The notes below the pieces were generated by a model, which saw only the letters and a list, made by a program, of their open reading frames with translations, had not been told where the DNA came from and did no database searches. Shown piece after piece: positions 29,627 to 39,582 of a DNA stretch of 64,000 nucleotides. Origin of the DNA: CAVRUD01 sp963849635. Its GTDB lineage: Bacteria; Chloroflexota; Chloroflexia; Thermomicrobiales; UBA6265. Numbering within the stretch: the stretch's first letter is position 1; each line of letters begins with the position of its first letter. Where the stretch lies: the NCBI GenBank assembly GCA_963849635.1, contig CAWKIA010000037.1, positions 186,001 to 250,000 on the forward strand, read 5' to 3'. The position numbers and the translations under genes are program-made.

Positions 29627-29989
29627 ATGCATCGCCTTATCCGCCCCGCGATACTGCTCCGTGTCGAGAATCTGGCGCTGCTTGTCCTGGCGCTCGCTAT
29701 CTATTGGGATCGGGGCGAAAGCTGGCTGCTGTTTGCGGTGCTGTTCCTCGCGCCGGATCTCTCGTTCATCGCCGCGGTCGCGGGGACAGAGTGGGGGATC
29801 ATCTCCTACAACCTGGCGCACACGGCGATCGGTCCCGTGATCCTGTCCGCAATGGGGATCTTCCTCGATTGGGACCTTGGCATCACGCTCGGCTTGATCT
29901 GGTTCGCCCACCTCGCCCTGGACCGTGCGATCGGCTACGGGCTCAAGTATTCACTCGACAAGGGAGACACGCACCTCGGTCGGGTATAG
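29627..29989 (+). CDS. DUF4260 domain membrane protein
   Basis: A 120-residue protein with three to four membrane helices. The family pattern is clear: ENLALLVLALAIYW, FLAPDLSFIAAVAG, YNLAHTAIGPVIL and WFAHLALDRAIGYGLKY, with conserved Asp and His within helices. Function unknown. The ATG at 29627 has GGAG upstream; an earlier ATG at 29585 is less likely. Confidence 0.8.
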   Translation: MHRLIRPAILLRVENLALLVLALAIYWDRGESWLLFAVLFLAPDLSFIAAVAGTEWGIISYNLAHTAIGPVILSAMGIFLDWDLGITLGLIWFAHLALDRAIGYGLKYSLDKGDTHLGRV

Positions 29990-30100
29990 CACGACCGAAG
30001 CCTGGGTCTTGGCAAATCACGGCCCTTCGGTAGACTGCATCTTCGAAGCGCACTGCCTATCGACGACCGTCAAGCCAAACCGACCCTGGAGGTTCGCCCG

Positions 30101-30985
30101 ATGCCAGATCCGCAGCCGTTTCGCTTCGGGATCGTCCGTCACCAAACGCTGCCCTGGCCCATCCTCCTCGACCATGTCCGCCGATTTGAAGCCGCGGGCT
30201 TTGACAGTGTGTGGCTCTCGGATCACTTCCAGCGTCCAAGCGGACCCGAGGAGCCACTCTTCGAGGGTTGGATGACCCTTGCCGCACTGGCCGCCCAGAC
30301 AGACAAGCTCCGTCTGGGCATCCTTGTCACCAGCAACACATTTCGCACTCCCGGGCTGGTCGTCAAGGAGGCGGTCACGGTCGACCATATCTCAAACGGC
30401 CGGGTCGAAGTTGGCCTCGGCACCGGATGGTACCCAGGCGAACACGAGCGCGTTGGCATTCCGTTCCCGGATCGGCCGGAATTGGTAGACCGGTTCGAAG
30501 AATCAGTCCAAATTATCGACATGATGCTGAGAAACGAGACATCTAGTTTTGACGGCACGTACTACACCATCAAGGACGCGCTGACGCGACCGATGCCGAT
30601 TCAGCGGCCACGGCCGCCGATTACCCTTGGGGCACACGGCCCGAGAATGTTGAAAATCGCGGCTAGATACGCTGACCGCTGGAACTCGTACGGTCCCGTG
30701 GACGATATCCGCGAGCGCAACGCTCGCCTGGACGAGGCCTGCGCCGCCATCGGCCGGGACCCAAACGAAATCATCCGCTCCTTCTTTGGAATGAAGCCCC
30801 GGCTGACCATGGCGGGCCGCCTGCCCACCGATCCCTGGGCCTCTCCGGACGCCTTCGCTGAGGTGGTCGAGCTTTATCGGGCGATTGGGATCAATGAGTT
30901 TCTGGTCGACGGCCCGGAACCCGACCAACTTGACGTGATGGAGCGGGTGGCAAGTGACGTCTTGCCGAAGTTTCGCGCCAGCTAG
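30101..30985 (+). CDS. LLM class F420-dependent oxidoreductase
   Basis: A 294-residue luciferase-like TIM-barrel flavin or F420 oxidoreductase. Family markers include FGIVRHQ near the start, FDSVWLSDHF, GRVEVGLGTGWYPGEHERVGIPFP and PPITLGAHGPRMLKIAARYAD. These enzymes move hydride between F420 or FMN and small organic substrates; which one is unknown. Intact and normal length. Confidence 0.88.
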   Translation: MPDPQPFRFGIVRHQTLPWPILLDHVRRFEAAGFDSVWLSDHFQRPSGPEEPLFEGWMTLAALAAQTDKLRLGILVTSNTFRTPGLVVKEAVTVDHISNGRVEVGLGTGWYPGEHERVGIPFPDRPELVDRFEESVQIIDMMLRNETSSFDGTYYTIKDALTRPMPIQRPRPPITLGAHGPRMLKIAARYADRWNSYGPVDDIRERNARLDEACAAIGRDPNEIIRSFFGMKPRLTMAGRLPTDPWASPDAFAEVVELYRAIGINEFLVDGPEPDQLDVMERVASDVLPKFRAS

Positions 30986-31022
30986 CAGCTAGCCTCTTAG
31001 CGCCATAGAGCGGAGTACATCA

Positions 31023-32459
31023 GTGGGAAACATCCTTCAAGCGCTGCCGGTCGGAGAGAAGATCGGCATCGCGTTCTCCGGTGGCCTGGATACCAGTGCC
31101 GCCATTGCCTGGATGCGGGAGAAAGGCGCGATCCCCTACGCCTTCACCGCCAACCTGGGACAGCCGGACGAGACCGACTACGACGATATCCCCAAGCGAG
31201 CGCTGGCCTACGGCGCGGAAAAAGCCCGCCTGGTCGATTGCCGCCCGCAACTCGTGGCGGAAGGTCTGGCCGCGCTCCAGTGCGGCGCCTTCCATATCTC
31301 GACCGCGGGAGTCACCTACTTCAACACGACACCCCTCGGCCGAGCTGTCACGGGCACGATGCTCGTGGCCGCGATGCGGGAAGATGATGTCCACATCTGG
31401 GGCGACGGCAGCACCTTCAAGGGCAACGATATCGAGCGCTTCTACCGCTACGGCTTGCTGGCCAACCCGGAGCTGCGCATCTACAAGCCCTGGCTCGACC
31501 AGGCCTTTATCGACGAACTCGGCGGCCGAGCGGAGATGTCGGCCTACCTGACCCGGGCCGGCTTCGAGTACCGCATGTCGGCCGAGAAGGCCTACTCGAC
31601 CGACTCCAACATCCTCGGCGCCACTCACGAAGCCAAGGATCTGGAGGAACTCGATACCGGCATCACCATCGTCGACCCGATCATGGGCAAGGCGTTCTGG
31701 CGCGACGATGTTGAGATCGAGGCTGAAGACGTAGTTGTGATATTCGAGAATGGCGTGCCGGTCGCCCTCAACGGACAGCGTTTCTCCGATCAAGTGGCGC
31801 TCATCTCCGAGGCGAACGCTATCGGCGGCCGCCACGGGCTGGGCATGAGCGACCAGATTGAGAACCGGATCATCGAAGCCAAGAGCCGCGGCATCTACGA
31901 GGCGCCGGGCATGGCCCTCCTCTTCATCGCCTACGAGCGCCTGCTCACCGGCATCCATAATGAGGACACGATCGACCAGTACCGTGACAGCGGCCGCAAG
32001 CTTGGCCGGCTGCTCTACCAGGGCCGCTGGTTCGATCCACAGGCGATCATGCTGCGCGAGTCGCTCCAGCGCTGGGTCGCGGCCCTGATCACCGGCGAGG
32101 TCACGATCCGGCTGCGGAGGGGCAACGACTACTCCATCCTAAACACGACCTCGCCCAACCTAACCTACGATCCCCAGCGCCTGACGATGGAGAAGGCCGA
32201 CGCCAGCTTCACGCCTCAGGACCGGATCGGTCAGTTGACGATGCGCAACAACGACATCGCCGATACCCGCGAAAAACTGATCGCCTACGTCAACAGTGGG
32301 CTGATCTCTCTCGGACAAGAGTGCCATCCCACAACTCCAGGGGCCGAGCAGCGACGAGACCTAGCGTGGGCCCGAGCAGGTAAGGTCCCGCCCATATCGG
32401 TCGGCTGGTACCGACAGTATGCACAACAGCGCTGCTCAGTCGTGTCGGTCAAGACCTGA
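31023..32459 (+). CDS. argG: Argininosuccinate synthase
   Basis: A 478-residue ligase joining citrulline and aspartate with ATP in arginine synthesis. The ATP pyrophosphatase P-loop is GIAFSGGLDTSAAIAWM (about 14-30). The long ArgG form (as in E. coli) is shown by STAGVTYFNTTPLGRAVTGT, DGSTFKGNDIERFYRYG and the C-terminal DRIGQLTMRNNDIADTREKL. The family normally ends soon after LISLGQ; here about 45 extra residues rich in Arg, Gln and Trp follow, probably due to a lost stop or an indel near 32320. The start is GTG at 31023. Confidence 0.92.
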   Translation: MGNILQALPVGEKIGIAFSGGLDTSAAIAWMREKGAIPYAFTANLGQPDETDYDDIPKRALAYGAEKARLVDCRPQLVAEGLAALQCGAFHISTAGVTYFNTTPLGRAVTGTMLVAAMREDDVHIWGDGSTFKGNDIERFYRYGLLANPELRIYKPWLDQAFIDELGGRAEMSAYLTRAGFEYRMSAEKAYSTDSNILGATHEAKDLEELDTGITIVDPIMGKAFWRDDVEIEAEDVVVIFENGVPVALNGQRFSDQVALISEANAIGGRHGLGMSDQIENRIIEAKSRGIYEAPGMALLFIAYERLLTGIHNEDTIDQYRDSGRKLGRLLYQGRWFDPQAIMLRESLQRWVAALITGEVTIRLRRGNDYSILNTTSPNLTYDPQRLTMEKADASFTPQDRIGQLTMRNNDIADTREKLIAYVNSGLISLGQECHPTTPGAEQRRDLAWARAGKVPPISVGWYRQYAQQRCSVVSVKT

Positions 32460-32835
32460 ATGTGTTTTCCATCTCATGCGTTTCCACCAAGCGGATGCTC
32501 GGATGTTGACCCACGTTATGCCGTGTGATAGCGTGCAGGCCACGTCGTAGGAAGTTCGTATACAGATCACCAGAGCGCGCCGCGCCGGATAGGCGACGCG
32601 GCGCGATACGGCGTGTTAGCTCCCTCATGGGAGCGCTCCCCTGGACCACGTTGACGTGGAACCGGGGCACCTATGGGCCGCACCGCGGATGGTGCGCCCA
32701 ACCTTTACGCGGCCACACGGCGATCGGTCCCACGGGCTCTCATGCTCAACCGGACCACGCGCGGTGAGGTACCCAGTAGCCGGAGCATGGGCTTCCGGCA
32801 GGACGACGATTGTCCTATCGCGGAGGTATGTGAGC
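32460..32835. other. Intergenic region before the ABC transporter genes
   Basis: About 375 bases without a recognisable gene. A small hairpin GCTCCC-tcat-GGGAGC sits at 32619-32634. CGGAGG at 32821-32826 is the ribosome binding site of the binding-protein gene. A regulator site is likely here, but none was identified. Confidence 0.4.
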
Positions 32836-33940
32836 GTGGACGAGTCCAAGGATTTGGTCACCCGGAAGCAACTCGAGGGAATCCGGAATACCGTCACCCG
32901 GCGCGGGCTGTTCGGTGGCATGGCGGCACTGACCGGTCTCGCCGCGGCGGCGGGTTTCCGGCCCGGGATGACGGCCGCCCAGGCATTCAGTAACCTCAAC
33001 ATCATCCCCGAGGATCTGCCGGCCCCGACGATGAAGGCCGCCTTCTCCGAGGTCGGCGTCGCCTCGACCTGGGTCGCCCACGGCGTCGAGACCAGCAAGT
33101 TCTTCGGCAGCCTGCTCGGCGTCGAGATCGAGTCCTTCGACGGCAACGTTCAACGACGAGAAGCAGTTGCAGGACATGCAGCAGATCGCAACCGGCGACT
33201 ACGACTTCGTCGCGATCCACCCCTCCGCCTCCGATGCCTACATCGAGCCCGCCGATGAGATCATCGGCAAGGGCACGCCCCTGGTCGTCATGGACACCCG
33301 CCTCATCCAGGATCCGGCCGCATTCGCCGAGTTCGGACACCTGACTTTCCTGGAGCCGGATAACATCTACATGGGTTCCACCGTCGCCAAGGTGCTCTTC
33401 GACGCCATCGGCGGCGAGGGCCAGGTCGTCCATACCCAGGGCGCAGCTCTCCCACACCGGCGCACAGGGTCGGGCCAAGGGGTTCAATGACCTCGCTGGC
33501 CAATTACCCCGGCATCGAGGTCGTCGACGAGACCCCCGGCAACTGGTTAGGCCGATGAAGCCGCAGCTCTCTGGCAGGACCTGCTGACCCGATACCCGGA
33601 CTTGAAGGGCGGCTATTTCCACTCCGACGACATGGCCCTCGCGGCGGCCAGCGTGGTCGAATCGGCCGGCATGCAGGATCAGGTCAAGATCGTCGGTGTC
33701 GATGGCCTCCGCAATGCTTGCGAGGCGATCCTGGAGGATCGGCTGCTCGCCTCGGTCATCAACCCCTCCGGCCGGATCCACTCCGGCGCGGTCTGGGCCG
33801 GCTACCTGAAGGCCTCCGGCACCGACCAGTACAAGGGCGACTACGGCGAGTTCCCGAAGTTCATGCGCATGGACGGCGGTCCGATCACCAAGGACAACGC
33901 CGCCGGGTACATCTGGCTGGGCGACAACTACCTGTACTAG
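32836..33940 (+). pseudogene. Sugar ABC transporter substrate-binding protein, at least three frameshifts
   Basis: About 368 residues when read through. The N-terminus has a twin-arginine type signal (TRRGLFGGMAALTGLAAAAGF). The periplasmic binding domain follows in pieces: AFSEVGVASTWVAHGVETSKF, then ATGDYDFVAIHPSASDAYIEP, then KGGYFHSDDMALAAASVVESAG and VGVDGLRNACEAILEDRLLASV, as in ribose/xylose/inositol binding proteins. The frame changes near 33150, 33440 and 33545. Start is GTG at 32836 or 32830 after CGGAGG. It is first of three transporter genes; the breaks look like sequencing indels because every fragment stays family-like. Confidence 0.82.
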
Positions 33941-34016
33941 GCCGCCGAGGCCAGCGGCGGGGCCGCGGTCGAACGTCGCGCCCCGTCGTCCCGTATCTCC
34001 GGCATCCGCCGTCATC

Positions 34017-34153
34017 GTCGTAGGGGCGGACCTCGTGTGTACGCCCGGTAACCCGTCCAGAATCGGCGTGTCGCATGTCGACGGCGCCGTCGCCGACATC
34101 GCGGATCGTCGTGGACGGCTACCGGGCGGACACATGGAGGTCCGGCCCTACGA
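34017..34153. repeat. 137-bp imperfect palindrome (MITE-like)
   Basis: The left arm (from 34019: CGTAGGGGCGGACCTC, then GTGTGTACGCCCGGTAACCC) pairs with the right arm ending at about 34153 (GGCTACCGGGCGGACACATG, then GAGGTCCGGCCCTACG). About 65 bases per arm match with few mismatches. It lies between the binding-protein and ATPase genes and shares its CGTAGGGGCG end with other intergenic sites in the window. It could be a miniature mobile element or a structured RNA processing site. Confidence 0.7.
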
Positions 34154-34202
34154 TCGCACATCCTGTGCGGTCTCGATTCGATCCGCCAGGAACCGCCTAT
34201 CC

Positions 34203-35750
34203 ATGACCGAATCCCCGACCATCGCACCATCGCCAATCACCGAGACGCCATCCCCGACGTCCGCGCCGATCCTCGAGCTGCGCGGCGTGATCAAGCGGTT
34301 CGGCGGGGCCACGGCCCTCGCCGGCGTCGATCTCGACCTGCGCCAGGGCGAGATCCTGGGGTTGCTGGGCGAGAACGGCGCCGGCAAGAGCACGCTGATG
34401 AAAATCCTCAGCGGCCTGCACGCGCCGGACGAAGGCGAGGTGATCCTGCGGGGCGAGCCGGTCAGCTTCGGCTCGCCCGCCGATGCCAAGGCGCGCGGCA
34501 TCGGCATGGTCTATCAGGAACTGTCGATGATGCCGGCCCTGACGGTGGCCGAGAACGTCTTCCTCGGCCGGCAGCCGACGACCAAGCTGGGTCTGGTTGA
34601 CTGGCGCCGGATGCGCACCGCCGCTGCCGCCGAACTCAAGGAACTCGGGATCGATATCGACGTGACCGACCGCCTGGGTAACCTCTCGCTCGGGGCGCAG
34701 CAACTCGTCGAGATCGCTCGGGTGGTCTTCTCCGGCGCCGAGATCATCATCATGGACGAACCGACCTCCGCCCTGTCGGTTCCCGAAACGGAGCGCCTGT
34801 TCCACTTGATGCGGGGCCTGCAGGACCGAGGCAAGAGCATCATCTTCATTTCGCACTTCCTGGAAGACGTCCTGGCGGTCGCCAACCGCGTGACGGTGCT
34901 GAAGAACGCCCGCAACGTCGCCACGCTCCCCAATAGCGGTCTGACCAAGCAGCGCCTGATCGAGCTGATGATCGGCTCCGACGCGACCAATCTGGCCGAA
35001 AGCTATGCTGGCGGCGTCACCCTGCCCCCGCCCTCAGAAGCCAAGGCGGTTCTCGAGATCAGCGGACTCTCCAGTCCCGGCAGCTACGCCGATGTCGACC
35101 TGCACGTTCGCGCTGGAGAGATCGTCGGCATCTTTGGCTATCTTGGCGCAGGAATGACCGAAGTCGCCCAGACGCTCTTCGGTCACCTCAAGCCGCAGAG
35201 CGGCACGATCCAGCTCGACGGCCGCGCAATCGCGCCGCGTACACCAAGCGCGGCAAAAAAGCTTGGCATTGCCTACCTGACGGAAAATCGGCGTGCGACG
35301 ATCTTCCCGCGGCACGAGATCTACAAGAACGTCACCCTGGCCCACCTCGGCCATCTGGTCGGCCCGTTCTTCCACCAGTCACAGGAGATGAACATCACCC
35401 GAAATCTGGTCCAACGTACCGGCGTCCGCCCGCCGCGTCCCGCCATGCTGGCGGGCCATCTGAGCGGCGGGAATCAGCAGAAGGTGGTTCTGGCGAAGTG
35501 GCTGACCCGCCAACCCCGCCTGCTCATTCTGAACGAACCGACCCGAGGAATGGATGTGGGGGCCAAGCGCGAGGTGCTCGACCTGATCAAGGGGTTGAAG
35601 GCGGAAGGAGTGGCCATCCTTCTCCTCTCCACCGAGCCCGAAACCGTCCTGGCCGAATCCGACCGCGTCCTCGTCATGTCAAAGGGCCGGATCACGAAGG
35701 AATTCGCGGGCGAACGCATCAGCAAAGATGTGCTCATGGAGTACGCGTAA
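34203..35750 (+). CDS. Sugar ABC transporter ATP-binding protein (RbsA-like, two ATPase domains)
   Basis: A 515-residue cytoplasmic ATPase with two tandem nucleotide-binding domains. Domain 1 has Walker A GLLGENGAGKSTLMK, signature LSLGAQQLVEIAR and Walker B IIIMDEPTSALS. Domain 2 has a degenerate Walker A (GYLGAGMTEVA), intact signature HLSGGNQQKVVLAKWL and LLILNEPTRGMDVGAK, the pattern known from RbsA, XylG and MglA. It powers uptake of a monosaccharide or polyol with its neighbours. The ATG at 34203 suits the family; an upstream extension would run through the palindromic repeat. Confidence 0.9.
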   Translation: MTESPTIAPSPITETPSPTSAPILELRGVIKRFGGATALAGVDLDLRQGEILGLLGENGAGKSTLMKILSGLHAPDEGEVILRGEPVSFGSPADAKARGIGMVYQELSMMPALTVAENVFLGRQPTTKLGLVDWRRMRTAAAAELKELGIDIDVTDRLGNLSLGAQQLVEIARVVFSGAEIIIMDEPTSALSVPETERLFHLMRGLQDRGKSIIFISHFLEDVLAVANRVTVLKNARNVATLPNSGLTKQRLIELMIGSDATNLAESYAGGVTLPPPSEAKAVLEISGLSSPGSYADVDLHVRAGEIVGIFGYLGAGMTEVAQTLFGHLKPQSGTIQLDGRAIAPRTPSAAKKLGIAYLTENRRATIFPRHEIYKNVTLAHLGHLVGPFFHQSQEMNITRNLVQRTGVRPPRPAMLAGHLSGGNQQKVVLAKWLTRQPRLLILNEPTRGMDVGAKREVLDLIKGLKAEGVAILLLSTEPETVLAESDRVLVMSKGRITKEFAGERISKDVLMEYA

Positions 35751-35756
35751 CGAAGT

Positions 35757-35855
35757 CGTGAGACGTGAGACGTGAGATGTGAGGAGAGACGGCGAGAGCG
35801 GCAAGACGGCAAGTAGGGGCGACAACTCACGTCTCACGACCCACGACTCACGTCT
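35757..35855. repeat. Inverted short-tandem repeat region (CGTGAGA / TCTCACG)
   Basis: GTCGTGAGACGTGAGACGTG and following bases (35755-35783) are mirrored by ACTCACGTCTCACGACCCAC and following bases (35825-35855). Between them lie GGCAAGACGGCAAG (related to the GGCGGCAA array at 15250) and GTAGGGGCG (35813-35821). The region separates the ATPase and permease genes and may form a long hairpin in the mRNA. Confidence 0.75.
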
Positions 35856-35866
35856 AGGAAGGTGAT

Positions 35867-36938
35867 ATGGCAGAGCGGAGTTCACAGGTAATTGGAGCCG
35901 AACCAACCGGCCAGAGCGGCGCGAACGCCATCGCCTTGCGGTGGGCGAGCCGTAACGCGCGGACGCTGGCGCCATTGCTGACCCTAATCGTGATGTTCGT
36001 CTTTTTCAGCTTGGTGACCGATAACTTCCTGTCAGTGCGCAACCTGCAGAACGTCGTCACCCAGATCGGGGCGATCTCGGTGGCGGCCTGCGGCATCACC
36101 TTCGTCCTGCTCTGCGCCGAGATCGACCTGAGTATCGCCGCCGTGGCTACCTACTCGGGAATGGTCGACCGCGTACCTCCTCACCGGCGGCGAGATCAAC
36201 CTGGGGTTCGTCTCGTTCGGTGTGGATTTGCCGCTTGGGTTCATCTTGCTCATCTCGGTACTGGTCGCCGCCAGCATGGGCCTTATCAACGGACTGATGG
36301 TCGCCTACGTTGGCATCCCCTCGTTCATGATGACCCTGGCGATGTTGACCATCGCCTACGGTCTCTCGAAGTTCATCAACGCCGGGCAGGCAATCTACGA
36401 GGTGCCCGAATTCCTCAAGACGATTACCGGGGTGAACCACCGATTCCTGGGAATACCCTACGTCGGTTGGATCGCTCTGGGAATCCTGCTTATCGGCCAC
36501 ATTATCCTGACCTACACTCGCTTCGGTCGTTATGTATATATGACCGGTGGCAACCGCGAGGCCGCCGAGATGTCCGGCGTCAACACCCGTCAGGTTGTCC
36601 TCGTCTGCCTAATGATCTCCGGCCTCTGCGCCGGGATCGCCGGCCTGCTCGCCTACGGCCGCATCGGGAGCGCCAATCCGAACGCCAACGAGACCCTGCT
36701 CATCAACACGATCGCCGCGGTCGTTCTCGGAGGCACCTCGCTCTTCGGCGGCGAAGGCGGCATGAAGAACACGCTCCTTGGCCTACTGATCTTCGGGATC
36801 CTCTCCAACGGCCTCAACCTGATTCCAGACATCAGCATCCACTTCAAGGACGCCCTGCAGGGCATCATCCTGGTGGGCGCCCTCTTGCTGAACGTCGTCG
36901 CGCTGCGCCTGGAGCGGGTCCGCACCCGGGCGGAGTGA
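35867..36938 (+). CDS. Sugar ABC transporter permease (RbsC-like), one frameshift
   Basis: About 356 residues with eight to ten membrane helices, the RbsC/XylH/BPD_transp_2 type. Markers: APLLTLIVMFVFFSLVTDNF, CGITFVLLCAEIDLSIAAV, GLINGLMVAYVGIPSFMMTL, the cytoplasmic coupling loop GGNREAAEMSGVN and VVLGGTSLFGGEGGMKNTLLG. The frame changes near 36165: GGAATGGTCGACCGCGTACC reads correctly if one A is removed (then Val-Ala-Ala-Tyr-Leu-Leu). AGGAAGG precedes the ATG at 35867. Third gene of the transporter operon. Confidence 0.88.
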
Positions 36939-37092
36939 CGTATGCCCCTCGGTGACTTGAGTCCTTAGACGAGAATCGGTCGGATGGTTTCCGGCGTCGC
37001 GGCTTGCCGTTCCCGTCTGCATGACACTTGAGCCGTGATTTGCGAAAATCGCGTCAGGGAGTGTGTGGTTCGTCGCCCTCAGGAGTTTCCAG

Positions 37093-37935
37093 ATGACTCA
37101 GACGCCGCCCGTCCATCCGGGCTTCGACGCCCTCGTCCAGGCCCTCGCCGGTTGCGAGGTCGTCGACCTGACCGTCACCCTGGCCGAAAATCTGCCGGCG
37201 GGATGGCCGACCCACGTGCCATTCCAGCGCAAGATCTACAACTGGTACGCCAGCAAGCCGGACGAGACCCAGCCGATCTGGAGCCTGCGCGGACCCTACC
37301 AGACGGCCTGGATGGCGCTCGACGAGCATTGCGGCACCCACTTCGATGCCCCGACCCACTTCATCCCGCCGCCGGATTCCGGCCTACCCCATGCCAGCGA
37401 GCTTGGCCTCCAGTCGGGCGACAAGACCGATCTGGCCCGCCTGATCGGCCCGGCCGCCGTCATCGATGTCTCGGCGCTGTCCGGCACCGGCGACCCCGGC
37501 GTCAGCCCCGAGATCCTGCCGGAGCACATCGAGCGTTGGGAATCCGAGCATGGCCGGTTACAGGCCGGGGAGATCGTCCTCTTCCGCTCCGATTGGGATG
37601 ACCGCTACTTGCCCCTGCCCGAGGGCACGGCCTACGCCCACGACCCGTTCGTCCTCCAGTCCAAGCCGGGCTGGCCGACGCCGGATGTCCCCGCCCTGCA
37701 GCTCCTGCTCGACCGGGGCGTGCGCACCGTCGGGATCGACGGCGTCAGCGTCGGCTCATCGCATGCCGGCGCCGTTCCGCATCAGTTCGGACTCGGCAAC
37801 GGCATGCTCTACGTCGAACTCCTCGCCAACCTGCGCAAACTCCCACCACGGGGCGCGGTGTTCGTCTTCCTGCCACTCAAGATCGCCAAATCCTCCGGAG
37901 GACCCGGACGGGCGATTGGGTTGGTGCCGAGGTAG
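37093..37935 (+). CDS. Cyclase family protein (kynurenine formamidase-like metal hydrolase)
   Basis: A 280-residue hydrolase of the cyclase/KynB family. The metal-binding motif is EHCGTHFDAPTHF (HxGTHxDxPxH type, about residues 78-90). Further family parts are VVDLTVTLAENLPAGWPTH near the N-terminus and VRTVGIDGVSVGSSHAG. Members open amide or lactone rings, which would fit processing of a sugar lactone or similar compound brought in by the adjacent ABC transporter (inference). The start at 37093 follows AGGAG with a seven-base spacer. Confidence 0.85.
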   Translation: MTQTPPVHPGFDALVQALAGCEVVDLTVTLAENLPAGWPTHVPFQRKIYNWYASKPDETQPIWSLRGPYQTAWMALDEHCGTHFDAPTHFIPPPDSGLPHASELGLQSGDKTDLARLIGPAAVIDVSALSGTGDPGVSPEILPEHIERWESEHGRLQAGEIVLFRSDWDDRYLPLPEGTAYAHDPFVLQSKPGWPTPDVPALQLLLDRGVRTVGIDGVSVGSSHAGAVPHQFGLGNGMLYVELLANLRKLPPRGAVFVFLPLKIAKSSGGPGRAIGLVPR

Positions 37936-37984
37936 GGGTCAGAGGGTCAGGCGGTCTTGTGACGTAGCGGCTCCGCCAATCTTG

Positions 37985-39497
37985 CTACCGTCCGACGCCC
38001 GTCACCGAAATCCCATCACTCCCCGCCCAACGGGTGATGACAACCTTACTCTCGGTAAAGAAGCGCACGACGTCCCGCCCTTGCGGGTGCAGGGAGCCGA
38101 AGAAGGAACGCTTGGCGCCGCTGAACGGGAAGTAGGACATCGGCGCGGCGACGCCGACGTTGATCCCGATGTTGCCCGTCTCCACCTCGTAGCGGAACTT
38201 GCGCGCCGCGGCGCCGCTCTCGGTGAAGATCGAGGCTGCGTTGCCGTACTCTGCCGCGTTGATCCGAGCAATCGCCTCGTCGAGGCTCCCAACCGGGCGA
38301 CATCCCGACGACCGGCCCGAAGATCTCCTCCCCGTAGATCCTCATCCCTGGCTGGACGTTGTCGAGCAGCGTCGGCCCGACGAAGTAGCCCTTCGGCCGC
38401 TCCTCCACCCGGGCACCGCGACCGTCGAGCACCGCTTCCGCCCCCTCCGCGACGCCATTCGCGATCGCCGACACGATGCGGTCGCGGGCGCCGGCCGAAA
38501 CGACCGGCCCGAGTTGCACTCCCGGCTCCAACCCGTCCCCCAGCCGCAGCCCTCGGGCCGCCTCCGCCACCCGTTCGCGCGTCGGCTTCGTGGGCGGCGC
38601 CGACGGGCAGCACCAACGAGTTCGCCAGGCAGCGCTGGCCGGCCGCCCCGTAGAACGAGTTCATGATCGTCGAGAGGTAGGCATCGATGTTCGCGTCCGG
38701 CATGACCACGATCGCGTTCTTCGCCCCCCGGACGCCTGAACCCGCTTGCCGTTGGCCGAACCACGGGCGTAGACGTAGGCGGCGGTCTGAGTTGAGCCGA
38801 CGAAGGAGATCGCCCGCACCGCCGGGTGATCGAGCAAGGCATTGACGGCCTCCTTGCCGCCGTTGACCAGGTTGATGACCCCGGGAGGAAAGCCGACCTG
38901 CTCGATCAACTCGAAGACGCGCCCCGCCACGATCGGGTCCTGCTCCGACGGCTTCAAGACGAAGGTGTTGCCGGTCGCGACCGCGTACGGCAGGAACCAG
39001 AAGGCGATCATCACCGGAAAGTTGTAGGGCGTGATCGCCGCGCAGACTCCAAGCGGTTGAAAGATCACCTCTTCGTCGATGCCGCGAGCGGCGCCGTCCT
39101 CCAGGCCGTAGCCCATCATCAGGCTGGGAACGCCACAGGCGGTCTCGACGTTCTCGATCGCCCGCTGGACCTCGCCGCGGGCATCGTCGAGGGTCTTCCC
39201 CATCTCGGTCACGACGAGCCGGGCCAACTCTTCCCGATGCTCCTCCAGCAGGCCACGCAACCTGAAGAAGTACCGGGCCCGCTCCTGGGGAGGTGTCGAT
39301 CGCCACTCCGGAAACGCCGCGGCCGCGGCCGCGACGGCAGCGTCGACATCGGCCGCGTTGCTCAACGGAACGTGCGCCAAAACCTCATCCGTTGCCGGGT
39401 TGCGGACCTCCTGGCGCTCCGACGTTTGGGCCTCGATCCAGCGGCCGCCGACGAAGTTCTCAAGGGTCCGAACACCGGTCTCCACGATGCTGACCAT
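37985..39497 (-). pseudogene. mmsA: Methylmalonate-semialdehyde dehydrogenase-type aldehyde dehydrogenase, about three frameshifts
   Basis: About 503 residues when read through. N-terminal NFVGGRWIEAQTSE and NPATDEVLAHVPL, cofactor segment CAAITPYNFPVMIAFWFLPYA and KPSEQDP, SFVGSTQTAAYVY, the catalytic Cys in GAAGQRCLANS, then RIYGEEIFGPVVG and GNIGINVGVAAPMSYFPFSGAKRS. This matches the MmsA/IolA group, which makes acetyl- or propionyl-CoA from semialdehydes in valine and inositol breakdown. The frame changes near 38725, 38590 and 38290. It lies opposite the transporter genes and could serve inositol-type catabolism (inference). Breaks look like sequencing indels. Confidence 0.83.
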
Positions 39498-39582
39498 TGC
39501 CGATGTACTCCTTGTCGTTTGCGTCAGCTTCCATCCACTACCGAGCTAGCATAGCCCGGACCGGGCCGCTCGCATACGCGGT

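Noticed and set aside
34035..34202. Upstream extension of the sugar ATPase
   Set aside because: It is read from the palindromic repeat; homologues begin near the ATG at 34203.
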